Shown here: one piece after another, positions 35,601-46,067 of the stretch
Numbering within the stretch: the first letter of the stretch is position 1
Layout of the letters: each line of letters begins with the position of its first letter
Assembly (NCBI RefSeq): GCF_013426205.1
Contig: NC_089422.1
Location: 3,906,001 to 3,970,000, forward strand
Length of the DNA: 64,000 bases
DNA from: Metarhizium brunneum
Taxonomy: Eukaryota > Ascomycota > Sordariomycetes > Hypocreales > Clavicipitaceae
Direction of reading: 5' to 3'
The notes under the pieces: generated by a model
What the model was told of the DNA's origin: nothing
Seen by the model: the letters and a program-made list of their open reading frames with translations, nothing else
The model's database searches: none
Translations under genes and position numbers: made by a program

Positions 35601-36024
35601 GTAGATCTTGATTCCTATCTCTTACTTGGTCATCCTCGTCGTCATCATCTTGTGTCGATTGAGTTGCAGGCTTAGTTCTTGAGCCGTTGTACAGATAGCG
35701 ACCAGCCCGGGGTGCCGCTACAGCACCCGAAGAATTAGTCGGCTTGCGCGTGGCGATGAATGTGCTCTTCTCTCCATTGACGTGATTCTCGTCGCCTCTG
35801 GGCCTTTTCGACGACCTCTCCTGCCCTTCATTTCCGTTGTCGGTGTTCTCCTCAAGGGGTCGCTTGCGAGGAGGAGACTCGGCGTCATGGTTCACGGCAG
35901 CGTCTGCTGCGAGAGCTTCAGTCTGCGGCTTGGGGTGAACAGCAAGTCCATCGACGGCTTTGGGGGTGAAAAAGGAGATCAATGACTGCTGTTTCTTCTC
36001 TGCAGACTTTGGTTTCGGAGCCAT
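32661..36024 (-). CDS. MSH3: DNA mismatch repair protein Msh3
   Basis: Partner of Msh2 in MutS-beta, which recognises insertion/deletion loops in nuclear DNA. Two exons, 35265..36024 and 32661..35206, with a 58-bp intron; 1101 residues. The N-terminus has a PCNA-binding PIP box, QQSLISFF (Q12, L15, F18, F19), then a disordered nuclear-targeting region, then MutS domain I from about residue 205 ([32 protein letters not shown]). The ATPase has Walker [10 protein letters not shown] (about 875) and Walker [16 protein letters not shown] (about 950). Joining the exons restores the Msh3-specific segment [28 protein letters not shown], here described across residues 258-287. Complete, with no key residue missing. 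Confidence 0.96.
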
Positions 36025-36910
36025 GGCTCACTGCACATGGCCTTGTTGGCAAATGGTATGGTCCCGAACCGGTTCCCATTTGTAACATTCAGATTGTTCG
36101 TGTCACCTTCAGAAAAGTTGTCGCGTCTGTCATCAGGAGTTGGACGCGTTGAGTGCAGCAGACCCGCTTTTATCCGTTTTGGGTGCTGAGCTTCAGCATG
36201 TTTCTCATCCAAGACTCTGGAGTAATTCACCTCTGGAGTGCATGGTAGAAATCGGCTGCTCCAAGGTGAACGCACAAGCTGCCAGTTACCTTTCGTACTG
36301 GCGGGAGAAGGCACTGGAGATTTTGACACCCGGAATGCATTATTCAGTGTGTAATGGAACGAGACAAATGTTCGTTCCATCGCTGGTTCCTGGGTTTAGT
36401 TAGATCAATGCTTGCGCTGGGACAGGATGATCACCCCCTGCGGTGTAGTCCAGTAATACACTGGAGACTTTATGTGAATGATTGCCTAGTAATTAGTACT
36501 AGGTATTCATGTCCACATAGCATATGACAATCTTGATTTCTAGCGTCACGACTCTAAAACGAGTAGTACGTGTATTCCCACACTACCCTATATGAGGATC
36601 CTGGTCTAGACGAAAACGCAAAGCGGTAAAAAGCTACCTCCCACCAAAGAGAGGCGACAAAGAATGGAAGAGAACGGATTTTGCTTGACACGAAAGCTCA
36701 TGGAATCCAAAGAGTTGCCCGCCCGACAGCTTTAAACCGACAGACGACCAGTAAAGCCATTATCCCGAGGTAGACCGATTGTACGCTTGTGGGTAAACCC
36801 TCTTCGCTAAGCCAATAATGTTGGTGGGCAACCCGAATGAAGGTGGGTACCCACTCGCTTGTGTTGAGCTATATAAGTAAAAATATGGCACCGTCTTTCA
36901 ACAATCAGAA
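36025..36910. other. Intergenic: MSH3 promoter and tRNA upstream region
   Basis: The part next to MSH3 holds an ACGCGT box and a nearby CGCGT. The rest, up to the tRNA gene, shows no coding potential. Confidence 0.6.
36144..36149. promoter_or_regulatory. Perfect MluI cell-cycle box (ACGCGT) upstream of MSH3
   Basis: The palindrome ACGCGT lies 120 bp before the MSH3 start codon, with a further CGCGT core at 36122..36126. MBF control of S-phase repair and replication genes is established in yeasts; here it is inferred. Confidence 0.4.
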
Positions 36911-36982
36911 AGCAATTTGGCGCAGTGGAAGCGCGCCGGGCTCATAACCCGGAGGTCGTACGATCGAAACGTACAATTGCTA
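36911..36982 (+). tRNA. Initiator tRNA-Met (anticodon CAT)
   Basis: A complete intronless cloverleaf: acceptor stem AGCAATT/AATTGCT, D arm GCGC-AGTGGAA-GCGC, anticodon arm CCGGG-CTCATAA-CCCGG, T arm GTACG-ATCGAAA-CGTAC, discriminator A. Three marks identify it as the initiator rather than the elongator: the A1:U72 pair, the three consecutive G:C pairs in the anticodon stem, and A at positions 54 and 60 in the T loop (ATCGAAA instead of TTCRANN). The A box TGGCGCAGTGG is canonical. It supplies Met-tRNAi for start-codon selection. Confidence 0.96.
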
Positions 36983-36985
36983 ATA

Positions 36986-36990
36986 TTTTT
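36986..36990 (+). terminator. Pol III terminator T5
   Basis: A run of five T starts four bases after the tRNA discriminator base, as expected for RNA polymerase III termination. Confidence 0.85.
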
Positions 36991-37526
36991 GGGTTTCTTC
37001 ACCATGATCTGTCGTGTATTGATTGAATCTCGCATTGTTCATTTTTTGATCACACTAGCGATTGAAGACCAGAATTTTTAGGAAGGTTGGTGTTATGCGA
37101 AGCAAAGGTCGGGAAGGCACGAGACCAGGCGTGTGGTCAGCGTCGCCAATCTTGTGTGTATACCTTGGTATACGCTATTAAAATATTGATACTTTTTGAT
37201 GTGTAAGTAATCTGCCACAGACATTCATTCGACCCGCTCAGATAAGGGCATTGCGAGAGAGAAGAAGAGAAAACGAAAGCAACAACGCCCGCTTTGGTCC
37301 TGAGACCGTACTTAAACCTCATTGTCGCAAAATAACACCAACAGAACTCATTTTTTTTCAAGTTCCAAATACTACACCCTGGTGCTTCCATCGCCGACCG
37401 TCGTTGTTGCCCAAACGCCTATTCCACAGCCCCAAGTGTCCACAGCCCTCCTCTGCGTCGGATAAGTTTTGGAAAAAAAGAGGAAATAGACAAATGGAGA
37501 ACGCCTCTCACTACGGCCACGAGGCG

Positions 37527-37580
37527 CAAAAATATTAGCAATTGTACGTTTCGATCGTACGACCTCCGGGTTATGAGCCC
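37527..37580 (-). pseudogene. Inverted 54-bp copy of the 3' part of the initiator tRNA gene
   Basis: Read on the minus strand, these 54 bases are identical to 36938..36991: from the GGG of the anticodon stem through the T arm, acceptor 3' strand, discriminator, terminator T run and one base beyond. The 5' half of the tRNA is absent, so it cannot fold as a tRNA. Because it includes sequence past the terminator, a DNA-level duplication is more likely than copying from mature tRNA. The perfect identity implies a recent event or ongoing conversion. Confidence 0.9.
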
Positions 37581-37840
37581 GCAACCTAGTTCAGGTTTCT
37601 CAGTTGCCGCGCCTATTCTCCTACATTGGTCCAAGTCAAGAAGATGCGGAATTGGACATGTGGTTAATTGACGTTGAATCCAAGCTCGAATCACTACATG
37701 TTTGGCCTATACTTGGGGGTGTATGAAAATACATAGCCTACGGATTTTATTAAGCCTGGTAGTAATTTCTACCTCTGGTAGTTTGTCGCCCAGTGAGTAG
37801 GCTTTTTTGCTTCCATACTTGTGCCCATCCAGCATTGAAG

Positions 37841-37920
37841 ATACCTACCTACTTAACTTAAGTACCTATTAAGTACCTACCTAGGTAGGCACCTGCTTAA
37901 GTACTTTAGGTAGGTAATTA
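37841..37920. repeat. Second block of TACCTAGGTA/TTAAGTAC palindromic words
   Basis: Eighty bases built from ACCTACCTA, TTAAGTACC, CTAGGTAGG and AAGTACTT, the same vocabulary as 27100..27256 but in a different order. It lies just downstream of the stop of the membrane-protein gene on the minus strand. Confidence 0.7.
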
Positions 37921-38024
37921 GTTCTTGCAAATGTCCAGACATGGACTACATATCAAGACAACATGAAGGCCGCATCCCAATTTTTTTTCATCCCAACGCC
38001 CCGAATCTTCCAGTCCTTGACAAG

Positions 38025-39400
38025 TCAAACAATGCTATCCAATCCGTGTTCTATTTCCCCATCCTTGTGCATCCTCGTCCTTCCCCCCGAGTTCTGCCAT
38101 TTCTGGCTCCAACTTCTTGTAACCATGATACCCCCTTCAACCAAGCTCTTGTCGCTTGCTGTATCGGACACCTCCCATACTTGGTGGTCATTCTGAGAAC
38201 GCCTGCTGCTGCCCGTCGGCTCTTTTGATCTGGCATTTGAGCGATACCCAGATGGGTTCATATTTGAACTACCGTCCGGTTGGGCGCGGGATGCAATGAC
38301 ACGACCGCGGATGAAAATGGCAAAGGACGGAAGGCAGCCAACAATGATCGCTAAGATTGTGAGTATATGCCATGTTGACGACTTCTGCAGAAAGCATTCA
38401 ATTTCCACGGGTGCACGTACCGACAGCTCCCTCGATCCCAGCCCACTGTGGGAAAAGGTCAGTTTGTGCGCATCCAAACGGTTGAAATCAACAAGACGAC
38501 ATGGACGTACCAGTATGAGCCACGTTGTGCTGACTTGTCCCGACGACACGCTTGACTCTAACGAAACGCTTCGGATAATGGCCGTAGCCATGGTAAGAAT
38601 GCCGACGAGGAAGACGACGCCAATACTAATCTTCTCGACAGGCGAGATTCTCAAGTTCCAAATGACACGGACTGGGACAGCCATGACTATTTCATGTCAG
38701 TTCATCACAGTCCAGCCGGAGAATGCCCCAAGTCAAACTTACTCAACAGGTCGGTCGCCAAGTCTGCGCCGAGGCTGAACCACAGACTAATGTCCTTTGC
38801 CCTTGAATCCCGAGCCGTCGCGCATTCCCCTGCCGTAAACCAAGCATGCATGGACGAGCAACTGGTGAAGTTGCTGATGCAGCATCCGATAAAGGTCAAG
38901 ACGGAGAATACAAGGACCGCCCACCAAATCCTGTTGTACAGAGGCAACCCGTCTGTGAGTCTCTTGAACGTGAACAACAAGCTCCACTTGACGGACCAGA
39001 GCGTCAGCCAGAAGAAGAACTGGACCGTGAAGAATTCGTAGAGCATGACGCGCACGTCGTGCTCCAAACTGGCATATGGCTTCATCTCCCCGGCGGCGAT
39101 GGCCATGACGTTGAAGAAGGTGTCAATCGTGGCGTAGTAGAGCGCGCAAGTAATGGCAAACGACACCAAGGCGAGGTACATGAACAAGTCTTCCATCTCA
39201 GCTGGTACTCTGTGATTCTTGAACCATCGTGCGCCGGTGCGCATTATGACGAAGACGGTACCGACGCATAGAGATGCGATTACACCTCTCTGTGTAGGAG
39301 TTAGTTCAGTAGATTCCTTTTCAGAGGCCTCAGGCCTATTTCGGTTAGATATTGAGACTGGTGAGGGCGAAGTGTACCTCGTCGGCTTCTCGAGAGACAT
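38025..39400 (-). CDS. Seven-transmembrane Pth11/rhodopsin-type fungal membrane protein
   Basis: Integral membrane protein of the large fungal family annotated as rhodopsin-domain or Pth11-like; some members are proposed receptors for surface or host cues. Four exons: 38743..39400, 38511..38686, 38421..38445 (25 bases) and 38025..38350; 394 residues. Seven hydrophobic segments are visible, from GVIASLCVGTVFVIM near residue 39 to AIIVGCLPSFAIFI near 296. Between TM4 and TM5 is the family's Cys-rich loop (FTSCSS...GEC), and TM5 leads into DLLIMAVPVRVIWNL. The tiny third exon is required to make WAGIEGAVAIIVGCLP and has clean splice signals. The soluble tail of about 85 residues is Ser/Arg-rich. 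No CFEM domain is present. Ligand and signalling partner are unknown. Confidence 0.88.
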
Positions 39401-41405
39401 TTTGTGACATCATCGAGGCAGTCTTTGCGGCAGGATCCGCGCACCGTGGATCGATTTACAGTAATTCAAATCTCTATTCATTCATGATGTCTCTAGGCAA
39501 TCTTCAGAAAACATGAAGCAGGCCGGGTTATATCAAATTCGAATCGACTCAATCCACGTGATGACAACGGATCTCACTGTCCTTGTAAAGGCATCCTCCG
39601 TCAGCCATATCACAGGGCGTGTCGCATGCTAAGCAAACCCAATGACATGTCCTTGGTTGGGGCTGCCGTACCGGCAATCCTCGAGACACAAGATGCCCTG
39701 ATTTTCCCATTCTCGTATTAGTTTACCAGGGAGGTATGTAATGCTGACATGGAATAAGGCCCGTCGGTTCCAGAATGAGGTTTTGGGGGGGGGGATTGAC
39801 TGAAGAGCGACGGTTTGGCTGATATGACGAATACAGTCCGGGACAGATATATGGAAGAATGCATTCGCCCATCGAGAAGTATACACTAATATACTACAGT
39901 ATATTATTGTATAGAGCGGGATGGCCAGGTACTTGACCTGGTTATAGCCTTTTGTGTCCCACTGTATGTCATATCGCTGCCACAGCCAAAGGAAAAACGT
40001 GAGACGCCTCCAAACCTTCTCAAGCCAGCCCTGAGAATCGCTCGAGGCTTATCCGGATGGGATCGACGGATGGAACAGAATTTGAGACTTTGGCGGCCTC
40101 GAGCCAACAAAACAGCTGTTGTGGCACAATGGGAAAAATCACAAAGAGGTGATAACGATAAGGATGGCTCCGGCATTGCCTTGTGAAAAAGTGTCCTCAT
40201 CTTAAGCCTCTGAACGCACTCCATGACGACTTGCGTATAGTAGTAGCCCGAGTGAATATCAACAGGCTTTGCTCATCATCGGCAAGTGACCCAAGCGAGC
40301 AGTTTGACAGTTAAAACCGGGGTATACGAGGCGCCACCGGGGGCAGCATGTCGAGAGTTTTACAACCAAGACCGAATTGTCAGTCGGCAAACTCAGGAGT
40401 ACCCCGTAAGCAGCAGCCACTTGGGGGCGACCTTGGTCACCCTCGACACGCCATGATAAGCCACCATAATGGGCAGTGCAAAGGGCAGTTTCCGAAAGGC
40501 GCCTGAGCCGATCCCATGCCTCGAGTTCTTGCGACGGGACGGGTGTCTTGCAGTGCCTCGCTTGGGAGACGATGATGATGCGGGCTGGACATGGGCATGC
40601 GGTACAGAAGGGTGTTCCAGTGCCGTCCAGGTCCCCGTTGGAACCCTCCTAGGCCTGTTGAGGCGTCTGCCGGCGTTTGTCGAGTCTATTCTGATGCATG
40701 TCGACGGCGCAGTTCCCCAACTTGGATCGATGGGCGCAACCTTGGAGGATTCGATATCGACTAGACGGAGCCTTAAATGTTTTAGTGGTCAAGATTGAAG
40801 TCCTTGATGTTAGCACGTGCAGGGGGCCCTCAACGGGGTGCTTAGCGGGAGAGACGCCGCCCCGCCCCCGGCCCGTCAATCAATCCACCGCCAATCCACT
40901 CTCCACCTTTCACATCCCCTTCAATCTTCCGTCTTCTCCGCTTCTCCATCTTCAATCAACTCCCAGCCAGCCGCCACACCGAGCCGGGAAAACGCTCCGG
41001 TCTACTTGGGCTTGATATTCCCTCAAGCTAGGTCATAATGGCCCTAATTGCGGGAACAAACATGGCATGCTGCACTACGTAACAGAGAGAACGGCGGCCA
41101 TCTACTTACCCGAAATGCACAATGCAATCCATGAAACGACACACATGATAAAGTGTCGCAATTCCCGTCAAGGACTCCCCAGCATGACGGGGGGGAGAAG
41201 GACGACGATCTTGTGACTTAGCTCTTGGACCATTCTCGTCCATCAATTCGCCATCCACGCCGTTCTTCGACTTCGTCCAGACTTTCCGACCCCTGAAGGA
41301 GCCCCTCCATCTCCTCCATCCTGCAGGCCAAACTAGGTGTCTCCTACCAAGACAGCACAGTACCTGCAGCTCAACCTCCCCAGCTTGTCCTGATCTGGCT
41401 TCAGC
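39401..41405. other. Intergenic, 2.0 kb, divergent promoters
   Basis: Lies between the divergent membrane-protein and FAD-oxidase genes. There is a run of ten G at about 39785. The frame at 40469..40798 (plus) has no recognisable domain. A pyrimidine-rich stretch (about 40880-41000, and again 41280-41350) precedes the oxidase gene, as is common in fungal promoters. Confidence 0.5.
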
Positions 41406-43216
41406 ATGCAGCTTCTGGGTCTTGGTGCCATGCTTCTAGCCCAGCTGGGTGTCAGTGCCGCGACCTTCACCTTGAGTGAGGTTCAGGCACAGATCGAGGC
41501 TTATCAAGAGCAGAATGGAACCCACGTTGCGCCGTTCGATCCCCAGTTTGGCTGTACTCTAGCTGTAAGGCACTTGCCCGAGTCTTGTAAAGCCGCTCAG
41601 AAAACCTGCGACTGGCCGCTAATACACGCTGTAGTGTGGCTTCTTAGCCTTCAGCCGGCCTGGAAAGCTTTCATACCCCAATAGCTTGGCTTATGAATTC
41701 GAGGAGTCACGGTACTGGTCACAGCAACAAGCCTTCACTCGTCCCGCCTGTAGATTTACACCAGGTGCGGCAGTCGACGTGTCGCTTGCTGTGCTGACGT
41801 CTCGTGTGACACAGTGCAAGTTTGCCGTCAAGAGCGGTGGCCATGCCGCCTTTGCTGGTGCCTCCAACATTGAGGGTGGCTTGACGCTGGATCTGAGAAA
41901 CCTGAACCGGGTTGTGGTCTCTGCTGATAAGAAACAGACATCCGTTGGCGCCGGAAATATATGGTACGACGTTTACACCAAGCTTCAGCCCATGGGCTTG
42001 ACGGTCGTTGGAGGCAGAGTGTCTGCTATTGGCGTCGGTGGCTTGACTCTGGGCGGAGGCATTTCATTCTTTTCTAACCGATATGGCTGGTCTTGTGACA
42101 ATGTCAATAACTTCCAGGTAGGTCGACTGACGGTCTTTGCGGTCTTGTCCATGTGTAAGCCCTGGCCAACTAACCGTTGGACAGGTTGTGTTCGCCGACG
42201 GATCTATCCGTCATGTTAATCCCCGTGCCTACCCTGACCTGTACTGGGCACTTCGTGGTGGAGGAAACAATTTTGGTATCGTGACTCGCTTCGACCTCGC
42301 GACGTATCCTCAAGGTGATATGTGGGCTGGCTCTCAGGCCTTCCTTCTCACCAATGAAACGGCGACTGCTATAAACAATGCCTTTTACCACTTGGCCATC
42401 AACTCGCCGCAAGATCCGTACGCTCAGATCATTATTGCATATGCCTATGTCCAGTCCCAAGGCGTGTATGTTATTGCTTCCGATCTTCAGTACGGAAAGC
42501 CCACTCCCAACCCGGCTATTTTGAACAATTTTACCTCAATCAAAGGACCTGTTGCAGACACGCTCCGTGTTACCAACCTGACGGGCCTGACCCTTGAATT
42601 CAACAGCAGCAACCCTGGCGGCTTCCGGTGAGTCTTAGCGTATTGCTTGACCTGCAACGCGACAACTAACAATGTGCTCAGACAAACCTATTGGGCTCTC
42701 ACGACTGGCAACGATGCCGGTTTGATGTCCGAAATGGTTGCCATCTACCAGGATGAAGTTGAAAAGATCAAGGACACACCTGGGATTGTCCCCTCGGTGA
42801 TTTTCCAGCCCATTTCTACGGACATGACCAAGCTTATGTCCAAAAACGGCGGTAATCCCCTGGGTCTCGCCGGCCAAGGCCCCCTAAACTGTATGTTTGT
42901 TCCTTTGATCCGTGGCCATGCCCTTCATTGTTTCTGACCACGCGCAGTGATCAACATTGACATCTCGTGGTCCAACGAGGCCGACGACATGCGCATTATT
43001 ACCGCCGCCCAGAACATGGCCACTCGCTTCGCCGCAGCTGCCGAGGCAAAGGGCTTGGACCACCCATATCTGTACCAGAACTACGCGGCTCTGCAGCAAG
43101 ATGTCTTTTTGAGCTACGGGGAGGTCAATTTGGCGAGGTTGAAGTCCATTCAGGCCAAGTATGATCCCACCAAGGCCTGGCAAAAGCTGCAGCCAGGATA
43201 CTTTAAGCTTGGATAA
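41406..43216 (+). CDS. Secreted FAD-linked oxidoreductase, BBE/PCMH type
   Basis: Flavoprotein of the berberine-bridge-enzyme-like (VAO/PCMH) family, oxidising sugars, alcohols or a secondary metabolite; the substrate is unknown. Five exons: 41406..41564, 41635..42117, 42185..42627, 42682..42890 and 42948..43216; 520 residues. Residues 1-19 (MQLLGLGAMLLAQLGVSAA) are a signal peptide. The FAD domain has KSGGH with H123, the expected covalent flavin site. At the position where bicovalent relatives have Cys, the sequence reads VSAIGVGG, so only the His link is expected. The BBE C-terminus YQNYAALQQDVF...LKSIQAKYDP is complete. Exon 2 was started at 41635 because this restores the family segment PGKLSYPNSLAYEFEESRYW. 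Several Asn-X-Ser/Thr sites fit secretion. No clustered synthase or transporter is nearby. Confidence 0.92.
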
Positions 43217-45212
43217 GGTAATTCTAGAATCATATACATAAGTGTGTGTTTGTGTGTATTGCCACGGGTCTCTGGTTGCAAATACACCGTAGAACCGTGA
43301 CATACCAAAGGGAACACTGGATAGTAATCAATATATGTATGTATCAATAGACGTAGGCATCTGTATATAGCCTGTCAAGCTTACATTGCCGTCCTGTGCA
43401 ATTTCTTTCAAGATGGAGACTTTCGGGAGATATATGGAGTTAGGCTCGTAATAGTAACGACGATAGAGCACTTGTATCGAAGCCATTCTCATCCTCGCAC
43501 CTCATATCTGTTCAGTCGAGGCAGTTTATATCTCTAGTATTTTTGTGCTTCATCTCCCATGATCCAATAGTTGTCTAGGGCAGATTCGCCGCTGCCGCAC
43601 TCTCTTGACAAGGAACATGGCCATGGTTTCTATAATGCAAATTCAAAAGAGAGTTTTGGCCGAGGACAGGTACCTTGGTTCGGAGGCTCGCGAGATGTCC
43701 CCTCCTTTCCCGAGGCCAGCTACTACTATTAACATGAAACCTCGTGCTCAGCATCATACTGGACTCTGCATCTCTGCCCGAACAGTCGCGTCCTAGAGAC
43801 CAGAGACCCACTCGCTATACCGTAGCATTTCTTCTTGATGTGACTGATACTTTTCTTCCCAAGTTTTCGTCCGTTGGACAGATTGCGGGCTTGCGTTGAG
43901 TCATCTCGAGGACCTGCCGTCTGGTAGCCGCGTTTTGAGCGCGTGCGGGTCTCCTTGTTTCTCCACGACTATTGAATTTGGGCATCAATGATGAATCCAG
44001 TCGTAATCACTGGATGGATACTTGGGTAACGGGTTCCCAGTTAATGCGGGCTTTGGTCGACGTGTTTCCGAAAGTTGCAAGCCTAGATTGCTCGCTAGCA
44101 CGGTGGATATATTTTGGTCGTCTTGTCCCACTCAGGCAGATATAAACATACCATGTTGAAAAATATTTGGCATCATGTAGCATCGACTGGGACTCAGCAG
44201 ACGGATATTAGTCAACAAGAGTATCCATATATGCAGCCTGCACATAAACTATATGTATTATTAGCAATCAAATACGACCCATCTATCATTGGGCGCGCGA
44301 GAATAGTGGTTGACAGATTTGCAATAACTCTCTTGCTCCTATTGCAAACTGCTTATGCCTTCCACATTGGTGCGAGGGCCGCTATGATCGCAGACCGCTA
44401 CAACAAACGCTGCCAGTTGACGGGATGATGCTGATTGATGACTGCGCTAGTAATCAAGAAACGGCGACAAAGGGCCCAGTCAACCCCTGCCGGTCATCAG
44501 TCGCCCGCATTTGACCCAATGTCGAGCATTTGAGACTCCACACCGGGCATGTATCCATCCCATCAGTCGACGATCGCATAGACGAGGCAGATGTCCCCAT
44601 GCATTTGCAGAGAGGAGCTTGGCCGGCCGATGAACATCCAGAGTTGCTGGAGAAGCAGCCGACGCATCGTGTGCAGTATGTAGTGCGTAGTACCGAATCG
44701 GAGCCCAGACTTGCGGAAATTTGAAATACAGAGTACGGAGTACACATATGCAATTGATCTGTGGTGTTCGATATTGTATATTGTGGTTGACCTTGTGCGC
44801 CTACCAGCCCCTCGATTTTCCCCATCGTTCCTTCCCAGCCCCAGCTTCAATCATCAGCACTTGAGCCCCGACCCGCTTCCAGAGATTGACACTGTCCAAG
44901 CTCGCCCTCTGTTCTCTGTCTTGCAGACTGCAGCTGCAACCTGCACAAACCCGCATCGTCGGCGGTCTGGGCATCCAACCTTTCTCCTGAGCACAGATCT
45001 GCTCTGCTCTCCCACTGCAAGAAATCACCGTCGCATTGCCCTCCAAAACGAGCAAGTTGGACAACAGCCGCTCTTGACCATCTCAGTTTAAGGTTGCCGT
45101 CAAGCTATTTAAGCCTCCCCGCGGAGCTACCAGTCCTACCTACCTTGGTATCTACCATCCAGAGCAATTGCCTGCGCCCTTGGCATCTTTGCGTAGCCGG
45201 CACAATACAGCA
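43217..45212. other. Intergenic, 2.0 kb
   Basis: No supportable gene. Contains a TACGGAGTA motif at 44734 and, from about 44810 to 45110, a C/T-rich leader-like stretch upstream of the next gene. Short frames near 43605 and 44114 lack coding character. Confidence 0.55.
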
Positions 45213-46067
45213 ATGGGCTTTCTCGATCCCTTCACCGATGGCCTCTCCATCGGCCCCGGCGGCATGTCCCGCCCATCCAAACACCGCCGGGATGCTTCTC
45301 GGTCGCGCAGGAAGCACCGTTCCCGCTCGCGATCAAGCTCTCGCACCCGCGGCGGCGGCGGCGGCGCCAACTCAATCGCCGGCGCTCTGTTGGGCGGCCT
45401 AACCGGCGACAGCCACTACAACAAGCACAATTCGTCGCGGGGTTCCTTCTTCGGCGTCGGCAACAACAGCCGCTCGAGCTTCTTCAACTTTGGTGGTGGT
45501 GGTGGTGAGTCGTTGGCCGCACATTGACCCCATGGTGGTCCTGTTTCGCTAACACGCAATGCGGCAGGGAGTCGGTCCTCGTACTACAAACGGTCCCCTC
45601 GGCAAGGCTTCATGCAGCGAGCGTACAAGCGGCTCAAACGCCTCATCCGAGATCTCATCCACTATGCCAAGCGCCACCCGTGGAAGGTCTTTTTCCTGGT
45701 GGTCATGCCCCTCGTCACCACGGGGGCATTGGCCGGCCTGCTTGCCCGCTTTGGCTTGCGCATCCCGCCGTCTCTGGAGCGCATGATGGGCATGGCCTCC
45801 CGCGCCGCCTCGGGCGACTCCTTTGGGCTCGTCAGCGACGCCGTCCGCATGGCCGGCGACTTTGGCGGCAACACCCGCGGCGCCAGCATCTCCCGTGGCC
45901 GTGACGGCGGCATGCAGTGGGAGCGACGATCTAGCTATGGCAGCTATGGCGGATATGATGACTACGGCTATGGCAATTCCACGGGCCGTGGCGGCTACGG
46001 CGGGAGCGGCGGGAGCGGCGACAGTTGGAGCAATACCATTGCGGACGTGGCCAGGCGATTCTTTTGA
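45213..46067 (+). CDS. Small one-TM protein with RS-rich N-terminus and Gly/Tyr-rich tail
   Basis: Not recognised. Two exons, 45213..45504 and 45568..46067, with a 63-bp intron containing CGCTAACAC; 263 residues. N-terminus: FLDPFTDG, then an Arg/Ser-rich stretch (about 20-48), poly-Gly, then a strongly basic amphipathic segment (QRAYKRLKRLIRDLIHYAKR, about 114-133), then one hydrophobic span (about 137-158, VFFLVVMPLVTTGALAGLLA). The C-terminal 70 residues are Gly/Tyr/Ser-rich and disordered. The basic helix just before the membrane span suggests a cytosolic N-terminus close to the lipid surface. Organelle and role are unknown. Confidence 0.75.

Larger units (their letters stand above)
36983..38024. 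other. Intergenic after the initiator tRNA gene
   Basis: Besides the tRNA terminator this region holds an inverted partial tRNA copy (37527..37580) and a palindromic-word block (37841..37920). No protein gene is supported. Confidence 0.6.

Noticed and set aside
38025..43216. Pth11-like protein plus FAD oxidase as a biosynthetic gene cluster
   Set aside because: No synthase, P450, transporter or cluster regulator is next to them; flanking genes are housekeeping genes.
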